DNA of 22,271 nucleotides, taken from positions 1 to 22,271 of the IMG/VR virus record IMGVR_UViG_3300030616_000086; one strand, 5' to 3'. This stretch comes from a virus. Positions 13,484-21,022 of the stretch are shown here, piece by piece. Both the position numbers and the translations under genes were made by a program. The notes beneath the pieces are model-generated. The model had not been told where the DNA came from and did not search any database. It worked only from the letters and a program-made list of their open reading frames with translations. Position 1 is the stretch's first letter; each line of letters starts with the position of its first letter.

Positions 13484-14139
13484 GGGCGTGGCTCCAGTAG
13501 GAACCGGGCGTATTCCAGGTCGGCCGGTTCGTCCACGTCAACGTAAGGCGTGGTCACCTCGACGAACGACACACGCCCGCCGATAAAATACCCCGTCCTA
13601 GCGAAGTAATCGCAACGCGAAGCAAACGGGCCACCGGCGAGCCGGTACTCTTCGGGCGCGTCCTGGCGGCGGCTCTGGTCGTGGGTGTAGATGGGCACGC
13701 CGTAACCGTCCGGTGCCTTTCGCCATAGGTAGACCGTATCGCGTTGCACGGTGATCGCCGTATCCGCCTCGTGGACGACCAGGGCACGCACCGCTCGGTC
13801 GATCAGGTCCGGTGTCTGGCACGGGTTGGTGCACTCAAGCACCACGACCACGCCGGGCTCTTCCGCTATCGCGTCCAATGCGTGTTCGATAACCGGGGCC
13901 GTAAGCACTTCGTCGGCGGCCAGTTCCGCCGGTCGGTCGATAACCTCGGCCCCGTACTCGCGAGATACGGCGGCAATCTCCGCGTCCTCGGTGGAAACGT
14001 ACACGGCGTGTATTGTGGTCGCCGCTCGGGCCGCATTGATAGCTAGCCCAACAAGCGGCACGCCGCTGATCGTCTGAAGGTTTTTACGCGGGATGCCCTT
14101 GGAACCACCACGCGCCGGTATGATCGCCACTGCGTGCAT
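13480..14139 (-). CDS. CMP-sugar (acylneuraminate-type) cytidylyltransferase
   Basis: 219 aa from the ATG at 14139; a longer in-frame start at 14292 adds sequence without family likeness. The enzyme joins CTP to a nonulosonic acid (sialic, legionaminic or pseudaminic type) or a related acid sugar. Family marks are the nucleotide-binding IPARGGSKGIPRKN at residues 7-20, VYVSTEDAEIAAVSREYGAE, TNPCQTPDLIDRAV in the place of the usual QPTSPLR segment, SRRQDAPEEYRLAGG (the RRQD-x-P-x-x-Y signature) and the C-terminal VDVDEPADLEYA. Length is normal for NeuA-like enzymes. It lies inside the head gene cluster and is coupled to the next gene. Which sugar is used cannot be read from sequence; KdsB-type enzymes lack the RRQD signature, so NeuA/PseF/NeuA-like is preferred. 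Confidence 0.88.
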   Translation of the reverse strand: MHAVAIIPARGGSKGIPRKNLQTISGVPLVGLAINAARAATTIHAVYVSTEDAEIAAVSREYGAEVIDRPAELAADEVLTAPVIEHALDAIAEEPGVVVVLECTNPCQTPDLIDRAVRALVVHEADTAITVQRDTVYLWRKAPDGYGVPIYTHDQSRRQDAPEEYRLAGGPFASRCDYFARTGYFIGGRVSFVEVTTPYVDVDEPADLEYARFLLEPRP

Positions 14140-14213
14140 GCCGCACCCCGATCTGATTAAGGGCGGCGACCAGGAAAGGCACCGGCCGCCGCCCCGAGGA
14201 ACCACCCCACCAC

Positions 14214-14672
14214 TCACACGCGAAGTATTTGCGAGATACCGCGCTCCGTCGCGGTGAACGGAGGTTCTTTCGCTCGCGACAACTCCGCCCACACCACGTA
14301 ATAGCCGCCGGCGGTTCCGTCGCCGACGGTGATCGTTGCGTCCAGGTATCGCTTGCGGTATCGCAAGTCGATCTGAAACTCAAAGAACTTGTCATCGTCG
14401 GTGGCACTCGGCAGCGTGGACGTGCTGCCCGCCACGTTCGTGCTGGTGCCGAACACCAGGCCGGTCACGTCGGCGTGGCTGGTGCCAGAGGTGTCCGACT
14501 CGGTGATCTTGGCCGCCGTGCACGCGATGTCGGTCGCACCGAGCAAGAGGACAATGGTGCAATAATCAAAGCCCTTGGTATCGAGCTCGGCCACGGTCAG
14601 TGATGCGTTGTCAACCAGCGCACCCGGCGCGGTCAGCAGCACCCGCTTGGTGCCCACTTGTGCAGGATTCAT
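14214..14672 (-). CDS. Small structural protein following the major capsid gene
   Basis: 152 aa from the ATG at 14672, chosen because CAAGGAAAG lies nine bases upstream; an earlier in-frame ATG (14744) has no such site. The protein is beta-rich, with MNPAQVGTKRVLLTAPGALV at the start, DYCTIVLLLGATDIACTAAK in the middle and FFEFQIDLRYRKRYLDATIT plus GGYYVVWAELSRAKEPP near the end. I recognise this general type, unnamed, from positions just after phage capsid genes, where it is often a decoration or stabilising protein. The family is not certain. It is preceded by 74 bases after the capsid stop. Confidence 0.75.
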   Translation of the reverse strand: MNPAQVGTKRVLLTAPGALVDNASLTVAELDTKGFDYCTIVLLLGATDIACTAAKITESDTSGTSHADVTGLVFGTSTNVAGSTSTLPSATDDDKFFEFQIDLRYRKRYLDATITVGDGTAGGYYVVWAELSRAKEPPFTATERGISQILRV

Positions 14673-14746
14673 AATTGGCTTTCCTTGTGTTGGTTTTTCG
14701 GGAAAGCCGGGCGCGGGACCAGCCACGCCCGGCGTAAGGGACATGG

Positions 14747-16087
14747 CTAGCTGGACGGGGTGGCCAGCATAATGACCGGGCCGGCGTTGGAGGTGTCACC
14801 AACGTCATGCACGTTGATGTCCACCCGCTCGGTGCCCTGGATGGCAATCTGCCGATACTCGAAGTACCGGCTCGAATCGGCCTCAACCTGGATGCCTTGG
14901 CGGCTGCCGAGGGTCGTGCCCATCGACAGGTCGCCAAAGTAGGCGAGCCCGTTCGTCGAGGTCTGGGCGCCCAAGGTGCTGTTCATAATCTGCACCTTGT
15001 TGACCGGGTAGCCGAGGAAACTGTCGGCCCGCTTGCCTTCGATGTCGGTCGTTGTGTTGCCGCCCGCCGCGTCGGCCAACCGCATCATCGACGCGGCCCA
15101 GCCGGCTTGGCTGATATACCATTCCGGTCGGATGCCGGGGTACATCGGCAACATGCCGATCATTTCCTCGAAGTCGGTCAGGTCGAGCGTGCTGAATGCC
15201 GTGTTCGCGGTTGCGGCCGTCGACACGGTCGCGGTCGCCGCAGCACACGCCGTTATCAGGCCGACCGTGCCGCCGTAGGTGCTGGTCCCGTCACCGAGGA
15301 ACAGCATGCGGTCTTCCTTTTCGGCGAACGCGAGGGCAATCTCGCGCGCCACGATTCCCGCGATGTCGATCACGGCGTCGGTCGCCAGTTCCTTCGATAG
15401 CCGGGTCAGCGTGGCGATGGTCCGGCAGACCAACTGCACCTGGTTGAAGGCGAGTTCGCTTTCGGTCGTCGCGCTGTCTTCGCCCACGAAGTAGGCAGTC
15501 AGGCCAGAGAGCCGGCGCGGCACCACAAGCGTGTCGCTACCCATCGGGATCACGTTACACTTACGGCGTGCCGTGCCGTACTGCTCTTGCAGGTCGATGA
15601 TCGACATGGAGTATTCGGGCGGAATGAAGATGCCGCCCTCGCTATCAACCGAGCCGGTCATGGTGAGGTGCTGGGCCCCGTAGTCGTCCAGCCAGCGCCG
15701 GGCGGGGGCGTGCCCCATGAGGTGAGCCAAGCACCATTGACCGCTGGCGTAGGCCGTGCCGGCGTCCGGCAGGCCGTGGAGGTTGGCGCGTCGGGCTACG
15801 GCGGGAATACCATCACCGCTCGGCTGGCCCTGGTTGCCCAGGTTGTCGGGGGTCGTCCGGCGCGGGGCGGGCGTGTTGAGGAATGTGGTACGGGCCGCCT
15901 GTCGGTCGGCCAGTGCGTCGGCCTTGCGTTTGGCCTCGATTTGGGCCTGGAGGTCGTCGCACTTCGCTTCGAGCTCCGTGACTTCCGCCGACTCTTCCTT
16001 GGTCAACGCCCGGTCGGCGTCGACTGCCGCCTTCAGAAGCTCGTCGATGCGAGCGGTTGCGGCCTTCAGTTGTTCTGCCAAGTCCAT
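14747..16087 (-). CDS. Major capsid protein, HK97 family
   Basis: 446 aa. The start at 16087 is chosen over 16153 because GGGA lies upstream and the text MDLAEQLKAATARIDELLKA is the usual beginning. Residues about 1-70 form the charged coiled-coil delta domain (scaffold) removed by the prohead protease, followed by a Pro/Gly-rich linker with RRTTPDNLGNQGQ, where cleavage probably occurs. The capsid fold follows with SIIDLQEQYGTARRKCNVIP, LVVPRRLSGLTAYFVGEDSA, RLSKELATDAVIDIAG, KEDRMLFLGDGTSTYGG and the E/P-loop and A-domain text at the C-terminus (SRYFEYRQIAIQGTERVDI). The family call is strong. Two hairpins lie just upstream. Confidence 0.95.
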   Translation of the reverse strand: MDLAEQLKAATARIDELLKAAVDADRALTKEESAEVTELEAKCDDLQAQIEAKRKADALADRQAARTTFLNTPAPRRTTPDNLGNQGQPSGDGIPAVARRANLHGLPDAGTAYASGQWCLAHLMGHAPARRWLDDYGAQHLTMTGSVDSEGGIFIPPEYSMSIIDLQEQYGTARRKCNVIPMGSDTLVVPRRLSGLTAYFVGEDSATTESELAFNQVQLVCRTIATLTRLSKELATDAVIDIAGIVAREIALAFAEKEDRMLFLGDGTSTYGGTVGLITACAAATATVSTAATANTAFSTLDLTDFEEMIGMLPMYPGIRPEWYISQAGWAASMMRLADAAGGNTTTDIEGKRADSFLGYPVNKVQIMNSTLGAQTSTNGLAYFGDLSMGTTLGSRQGIQVEADSSRYFEYRQIAIQGTERVDINVHDVGDTSNAGPVIMLATPSS

Positions 16088-16096
16088 GATTTGTCC

Positions 16097-16124
16097 CTTG
16101 TGCTGCGCCGCTGTGCAGCACAAG
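16097..16124 (-). promoter_or_regulatory. Hairpin directly upstream of the major capsid ribosome binding site
   Basis: CTTGTGCTGC and GCAGCACAAG (16097-16106 and 16115-16124) are perfect reverse complements with an eight-base loop. The ribosome binding site GGGAC and the capsid ATG follow within ten bases, and the stem overlaps the AAG of the site. It could control capsid translation or protect the mRNA 5' side after cleavage. Confidence 0.6.
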
Positions 16125-16126
16125 AA

Positions 16127-16193
16127 ACGCCGAAGCGGGCAGCACAGCGGCAATCGTCGATTGATTGCCTGACTGTGCCACCCGCTTCGGCGT
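16127..16193 (-). promoter_or_regulatory. Long three-part hairpin between prohead protease and capsid genes
   Basis: Stems: 16127-16139 with 16181-16193 (13 pairs, ACGCCGAAGCGGG and its complement), 16142-16147 with 16173-16178 (6 pairs) and 16149-16155 with 16163-16169 (7 pairs), with small internal loops and a seven-base end loop. On the minus strand it is followed by TTTCTTG, a weak terminator-like tail. It could be a partial terminator, an RNase processing site or a stabiliser that separates low protease from high capsid expression. Confidence 0.65.
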
Positions 16194-16274
16194 GTGACAG
16201 AATCAGTCGTTCTACTCGGCTGCCGGATCGCATCGGCGTCCGACCCGCCGGGCAGCGGTTGTCAGTTGTTCCCG

Positions 16275-17129
16275 TTAAATGTCCACATCTCCCGGCTTCA
16301 GGCAACAGCGGTTTTGGTTCCTGCGCTGTAAGTTGGCGATCTGTAAGCGGTTACGCTCCGCGATTCCCTCTGTGTCCGGCCCATACCGCAAGTCCAGCCA
16401 ACGGTTTAACCAGGCCATGACGCGAGCCTCGGCTACCTCGCGGGGCGCGTCGCCGAACTGCTGGTCGAGCATCGCGGTCGCTTGTCGAACGATTCCATCG
16501 GGCAGCCCGGCCAGGTCGGCGGATAGGAAGGCACGGGTCGCATCGCCAGTGTCCACGACGTCCACGGCGTGCAGTGCCTTGGGTCGCCAAAGCGGCGGCA
16601 GTTGGTGGCCGTCCTCATCCTCCAGCGGTCGGCCCTTTTTGTCCATTCGCAATTCTTCGTCAGCCTGAATGACCAGGCTCGCACCCATCGCGTCGGGATC
16701 CTCCGTGGCGAGGTCCAGCAGGTAGTCGCCCAGGTTGCCGTTGGGGTTGCCCTCGAATGCGGTGTTCGATAGGTAGAGGTCGGCACGGACTGCCTCCACC
16801 TCGCGCAGCTTGCCCGGCTCGCCCGGCGTTTCGCGTGTTACCTTCTCCCGGCGTGGGTTCCTTGCCCGGCCGAGGAATGAGCCCAGGCCGTCGCTGGAAA
16901 GCGTGGGGTGGGTGAAGCGGCTCTTGAGCCCCTTGGGCTCGGCACGCATTAGGCGAACGATCTCACGCAATGCTGGCCGGTCGAACTCACCCCGGCCCTC
17001 TGACCGGAACGGGCCTTCCTCGGCGACCAGAAAACCATTCAGCCGGCGGTTGTCTCGGTCAACGCCTATTTCGCGGGCAGCCGCTTTCAGGCCGGCTGCT
17101 TGCCAGTTCGGGATTTTGGTCAATGGCAT
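16275..17129 (-). CDS. Prohead protease (serine-type)
   Basis: 284 aa. The ATG at 17129 has AAGGA at about eight bases and overlaps the portal end by ten bases; the longer frame start at 17312 would lie within the portal gene. The visible pattern is NGFLVAEEGPFRSEGRGEF, then the probable catalytic His in KSRFTHPTLSSDGLGSFLG (H74) and Ser in the same segment (S78, S79 or S84), then YLSNTAFEGNPNG and DYLLDLATEDPDAMG, ending with a helical Arg-rich C-terminus. Capsid maturation proteases of this kind cut the capsid delta domain and then themselves. Position between portal and capsid supports the call. It differs from the classic HK97 gp4 text, so the exact subfamily is open. Confidence 0.85.
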   Translation of the reverse strand: MPLTKIPNWQAAGLKAAAREIGVDRDNRRLNGFLVAEEGPFRSEGRGEFDRPALREIVRLMRAEPKGLKSRFTHPTLSSDGLGSFLGRARNPRREKVTRETPGEPGKLREVEAVRADLYLSNTAFEGNPNGNLGDYLLDLATEDPDAMGASLVIQADEELRMDKKGRPLEDEDGHQLPPLWRPKALHAVDVVDTGDATRAFLSADLAGLPDGIVRQATAMLDQQFGDAPREVAEARVMAWLNRWLDLRYGPDTEGIAERNRLQIANLQRRNQNRCCLKPGDVDI

Positions 17130-18760
17130 TTGTCTATTCCTTGCAGCGAAGGTTTCCAGGTCTTGGTGAGCGTGTCGATTCGGTCCGCCAGTTCGTCCGC
17201 TGGGCACTCGCACGCGGCCAGGATACTTTCCCGTGCCGCGGCGATGTGTCGGGCGGCCAGCAGGCTCAGAACCGCGTCCGGGTCGCGGGTGTCGTTCGTG
17301 ACGGCCAGCCACGCAACGAGCGGCGGCCGAACGGCCTCGCGGAAGTGTGTTTCATGCTTCGAGTAAAACGAATCTACCTTGCCGAGAAACTTCTCGGGCA
17401 CTTTCGCCGCTCGCCGGATGGCGTTGCCTTCAACGCACTGCATTTGATACACGGTATTCGCGGCTGCCACCCACGCGGCGTCAACGGCCTTCTGGTTGGG
17501 CTGTCCGCTCAGTTTCGGGTCGCCCCCTTCCTCTTCCTCCCCCTCTTCCTCGCCAGGTTCCGGCTCATCGGCTGTGATCTTCTCGATCGGTGTGAGGTTC
17601 AGCGGCACAAAGTGTTTGTCCCCGTCGTCTCCGTCAAGTGCGTTTCGATTCTCGATCTCCCGCCACTCGTTGAGCGTCAATGCACCGTTGAGGAATTGTG
17701 CGGTCAAGGCGGTGGTCCGCGCGCCCGTGTCGCCACGCAGTAACCCGTCAATCAAGAACTCCGCAAAGTGCTCGTCGTCGTCAACCAGCAGTTGCCGCCG
17801 AATCGCCGCCTCGTAGCGTACCAGCCACGGCCGAATGGAGTGTGTAACCAGGTTCAGGTTTTCGGATTCGATGTTCGTGAAGGTCGCCCGGCTGAGGTCC
17901 GCCAGAATGTGCGGCGGCAGCCGATACCAGCGGGCAATCTCCGTTACGTTGTGCTGGCGTGACTCCAGAAACTGCGCCTCCTCGGGCGGTACGCCGATGG
18001 CCTGGTACGTCGTGCCCTCGCGCAACAGCGCGGTGCGGTGTGCGTTCTCCGCTCCGCCGCCGTGCATCGACTCCCACCCCTTACGCATCGCGTCCGCCGC
18101 TTCCTTCGTGGGGTTGCCTGGGTGTTGGAGCACGCCGCCCGGCCGGGCACCGTTCCCGAAGAACGCCGCGCCGTACTTCTCGGTTGCCACGCCCATCCCA
18201 ATCGACTCACGGGCCTGGCGAATCACACCCTTGCCCGTGATGCCGTTTTCGGAAAGCGTGCCCACGAGGTGTAACATGTTCTGGCTGCCGATAGTGATGA
18301 TCTGGCCCGTATCATCGCTCACCTCATATGCCACCGCACCAGCCGTCGTGCGGATCGGCCGAACCTGCCGGGCGTGAAGCGGCCATAGTTCGCGGATCGT
18401 GCCGTCCGGCGTCCGCGTGATCTCCGCGTAGGCGTTCCCCCAGTTGACGAGAAACGCCGTCATCATTTCGCGGAACGTGAAGGCGTCCATCTCGGTATTT
18501 GGCGCGTCATGCAAAACACGGTACAGGTTGTGGTCGGGTGCCCGTTCCTTGCCCCGCCCGCCCGGTAGACGGCGGTAGGTTATCAGCGGCAAGCTCGCCA
18601 CCGTCTCCGCTATGATCCGAGTTGCAGCCCACACAGCCGAATAGTTCAGTGCGGTGTTCTCGTTGATCGTCTCGCCGGTCAGGGTCCGCGTGCCACCCAG
18701 GGCGTCAAAGAACCATCGGGAAGGCGCGCTGGTGCCGGACAATACGCTGTCGAATATCAT
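17120..18760 (-). CDS. Portal protein, HK97 family
   Basis: 546 aa. The start at 18760 follows GGAGG and overlaps the previous stop as ATGA. Family marks: ENTALNYSAVWAATRIIAET at the start, LPLITYRRL, the segment FREMMTAFLVNWGNAYAEI, LREGTTYQAIGVPPEEAQFL, and EIARWYRLPPHILADLSRAT followed by FTNIESENLNL. These are typical of the Phage_portal family (HK97 gp3-like), which forms the dodecameric ring for DNA entry. The C-terminal part is longer than usual: an acidic stretch (EPEPGEEEGEEEE, about residue 420), then a helical extension of about 110 residues that may be a fused internal or scaffold part. The extension continues in frame and overlaps the protease gene. Confidence 0.95.
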   Translation of the reverse strand: MIFDSVLSGTSAPSRWFFDALGGTRTLTGETINENTALNYSAVWAATRIIAETVASLPLITYRRLPGGRGKERAPDHNLYRVLHDAPNTEMDAFTFREMMTAFLVNWGNAYAEITRTPDGTIRELWPLHARQVRPIRTTAGAVAYEVSDDTGQIITIGSQNMLHLVGTLSENGITGKGVIRQARESIGMGVATEKYGAAFFGNGARPGGVLQHPGNPTKEAADAMRKGWESMHGGGAENAHRTALLREGTTYQAIGVPPEEAQFLESRQHNVTEIARWYRLPPHILADLSRATFTNIESENLNLVTHSIRPWLVRYEAAIRRQLLVDDDEHFAEFLIDGLLRGDTGARTTALTAQFLNGALTLNEWREIENRNALDGDDGDKHFVPLNLTPIEKITADEPEPGEEEGEEEEGGDPKLSGQPNQKAVDAAWVAAANTVYQMQCVEGNAIRRAAKVPEKFLGKVDSFYSKHETHFREAVRPPLVAWLAVTNDTRDPDAVLSLLAARHIAAARESILAACECPADELADRIDTLTKTWKPSLQGIDKCH

Positions 18761-18900
18761 CGTTTGATTTCCTCCACGGTTGCCCAGAGAATGAGCACAC
18801 CCCCGACAACCAGCCCGGCCACGGGCGGCGAGATTACTGCCGCCGACACCGCCACTGTTACCAGTCCTACAAATGCCATGATGTCGCGCAAAGCAGGCAT
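18757..18900 (-). CDS. Small membrane protein between terminase and portal (47 aa)
   Basis: 47 codons plus stop. The ATG overlaps the terminase stop (TAATG) and the TGA overlaps the portal ATG (ATGA), so it is tightly coupled. The product begins MPALRDIMAF; hydrophobic stretches VGLVTVAVSAAVI and VAGLVVGGVLILWA are split by SPP, giving two short membrane segments or one hairpin, and the end is charged (VEEIKR). Its ribosome binding site lies in the end of the terminase gene (GAGG in the last codons). Function unknown; small membrane proteins of late operons may be holin-like or act on entry or exclusion. None of these is shown. Confidence 0.7.
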   Translation of the reverse strand: MPALRDIMAFVGLVTVAVSAAVISPPVAGLVVGGVLILWATVEEIKR

Positions 18901-20504
18901 TACCAGACCTCTAGTTCGTGCGTGTCATAGTACGAGCCGCCCGTGTCGTTCATTGCGGCCCGCCCGACGGCCATGATGGCCGCCACGATTCCGTCGATCT
19001 TCTCGGTACTCTTTTTCTTCGATGGCTTGATGTTGCCGCTCGCGTCCGTCTCCACCGTGACGTTGCTGGCCATCCAGCGTAGCACCGGATTGTCGCCGTG
19101 GCGTATCTTGTTGCTCAAGACGGCCTTTTCGAACTCTTTGGTCGGCCCGCTCATCGAAACGAACCCTTGCCTATGCTCCAGCACGTTTAGGCCGTCCTGG
19201 GCTTGCATCTCGTCAAGCAGGTGGTATGCGTTCCACGGGTCCGCCGCAAGCTCCACGATTCTGTACTTGCGAGCCAGTGCGTTGATGTCACGGCGCACAA
19301 CCTCGTAGTCAACCACGTTGCCTTCGGTCAGCGTGATAAACCCCTGCCTCGCCCACGTTAAGTACGGCACCCGATCCCGCTTCTCTCGCTCGCGAGCCTT
19401 GTCGGCCGGTATCCAGAAGTGGGCATCGAGAATGTAGGTGTCTAAATCACGAGCCGCCAGCACGCACGCGGTAGCGTCCGTGGTTGCCGACAGGTCCAGC
19501 CCGGCCCAGCACGGCCCGCCGTCTGGTAACGCGGCTTCCGCCCCGCAAGCGTCCCACGCCTCCATGGGCAGCCACCGTACATCCTGCTCGGTCTTGATGT
19601 TCAGGTGTAGCCGCTTGAAGGTGTTCTCGAAGGTCGGCGACTCTTGCGCCCGCTTGCACTCGTGCGCGATGTACTCTTCCGATACCGACACGCCAAGGTT
19701 TGGATTCGCTTTCGCCCAGATTTCCGGGTCCGTCCAATCGTCGTCAATGCTCGCCTCGTAGATCACCGGCAGGAAGGCTGGGTCTTCGATGATCCCATCG
19801 CGAACCTTGCAAGCGTAGTCGTGCTTCTCATTGCAGATCGACTCCCGGTCGAAATCGGCCGTCGTGATGTGGATCGTGAGCGGCTGCCGGCGGGCACCCG
19901 TCGAGGTCATGAGCACGTCGACAAGCTCGCGGTTCGGCTGTGCGTGCAGTTCATCCACCACCACCAGGTGGGAATTGTAGCCGTGCTTGGTCCCCGCCTC
20001 GGCGCTGATCGCCTTGTAGCTGCTGCCGCCAACAACCACGCTGTTCTGATAGACCGTGGCCGCCGATTCGAGTACCGGCTCGTTGTGGACCATGCCTTTA
20101 ACTTGGGCAAACACCAGCTTCGCTTGGTCGCGGTCGGCCGCTGCCGAGTACAGTTCCGCGCCCGGCTCGCCGTCGGCGAACAGCACGTAGGCGATGATCG
20201 CCGCAAGCAGTGTCGTCTTGCCGTTTTTTCTGGGCACGTACACCAGAGCCTCCCGGTATCGCCTGGTTCCGTCTTTCCGTTTCCACCCAAACAGGTTTGC
20301 AACCATCGCCCGCTGCCACGGCTTCAGCACAAACGGCTCGCGGGCCAGTTCACCTTTGACGTGGGTGCAGCATTCCTCAATAAACGCCAGGGCGTTGCCG
20401 GCCGCTTCCTCATCGAACGTACACTCCCCGGCCGTCTCGCACGGATCGTAGCCCGGCACCAGCCGGATGGTCTTCTGTAGCTCAAAGTCAAGTGTCGCGG
20501 GCAT
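18900..20504 (-). CDS. terL: Terminase large subunit
   Basis: 534 aa, Terminase_1-like (HK97 gp2 type). The ATPase has Walker A in VPRKNGKTTL (residues about 90-99) and Walker B in VVVDELH (D184, E185). The nuclease part has the first acidic residue D336 in AGLDLSATTD, and near the C-terminus KIDGIVAAIMAVGRA, the usual last acidic site. The protein cuts and pumps DNA into the prohead through the portal. The ATG at 20504 lacks a clear ribosome binding site, so translation may depend on coupling to the small subunit, which ends 47 bases upstream. The stop overlaps the 47-aa gene. Confidence 0.96.
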   Translation of the reverse strand: MPATLDFELQKTIRLVPGYDPCETAGECTFDEEAAGNALAFIEECCTHVKGELAREPFVLKPWQRAMVANLFGWKRKDGTRRYREALVYVPRKNGKTTLLAAIIAYVLFADGEPGAELYSAAADRDQAKLVFAQVKGMVHNEPVLESAATVYQNSVVVGGSSYKAISAEAGTKHGYNSHLVVVDELHAQPNRELVDVLMTSTGARRQPLTIHITTADFDRESICNEKHDYACKVRDGIIEDPAFLPVIYEASIDDDWTDPEIWAKANPNLGVSVSEEYIAHECKRAQESPTFENTFKRLHLNIKTEQDVRWLPMEAWDACGAEAALPDGGPCWAGLDLSATTDATACVLAARDLDTYILDAHFWIPADKAREREKRDRVPYLTWARQGFITLTEGNVVDYEVVRRDINALARKYRIVELAADPWNAYHLLDEMQAQDGLNVLEHRQGFVSMSGPTKEFEKAVLSNKIRHGDNPVLRWMASNVTVETDASGNIKPSKKKSTEKIDGIVAAIMAVGRAAMNDTGGSYYDTHELEVW

Positions 20505-20551
20505 CGTCTGTCTGTGATGCTGCGACGTTCCCCGCCGTCAGTCGTTCCCGG

Positions 20552-21022
20552 TCATCCCACCACCTTTAGAAAACGCCCCTTGCCCTCGGGGGCTTGGGGC
20601 TTCGTTGCCGTAACCCGCGACCGACTGGAAGGTGTCAGCCCAAGCTCGGCTGCGAATGTATTCATCTGTTTTAACGCCATACTCAAAATGCTCACGTACG
20701 GCGAGCAAAACGGCATCTTACTTTTCGGACTTATCAACACGGCCCCGTACTTCTGCACGTCGGCCGATGCCTTCACGTACAACCCCCACGCCTCACAGTA
20801 GCCCGCCATCACAGCCCGGTCGGCTCGGGTGAGCGTGCCGGCTTCCGACAGCATCTTCGCCAGGCGCTTCCACTCCGCCTTCGCTTCCTTGCCTAGATGT
20901 CGCGGACAAGTTGGGGCCGTGCGGCCGTAGTCGGGCTCGGCCTCGTTGTATGCCCGCTTGCCGGGGTTGCCCGCCAGCTTGTGGTATGCCGTCGGTTTCG
21001 GTTTTGGTCCGCGTTTAGCCAT
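20552..21022 (-). CDS. terS: Terminase small subunit, P27 family
   Basis: 156 aa. It begins MAKRGPKPKPTAYHKLAGNPGK, the standard start of P27/Terminase_4 small subunits, followed by the helical core with CPRHLGKEAKAEWKRLAKML, GTLTRADRAVMAGYCEAWG and the segment YVSILSMALKQMNTFAAELG and SSRSRV at the end. It recognises the packaging site and activates the large subunit. Its start overlaps the end of the methyltransferase gene by eight bases. Confidence 0.93.
   Translation of the reverse strand: MAKRGPKPKPTAYHKLAGNPGKRAYNEAEPDYGRTAPTCPRHLGKEAKAEWKRLAKMLSEAGTLTRADRAVMAGYCEAWGLYVKASADVQKYGAVLISPKSKMPFCSPYVSILSMALKQMNTFAAELGLTPSSRSRVTATKPQAPEGKGRFLKVVG

Noticed and set aside
15587-16420. 277-codon plus-strand frame opposite capsid and protease genes
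   Set aside because: Shadow frame; no family text, and it runs through the hairpin region between two well-supported genes.
19644-20480. 278-codon plus-strand frame opposite the large terminase
   Set aside because: Shadow frame of a gene with clear Walker and nuclease motifs.
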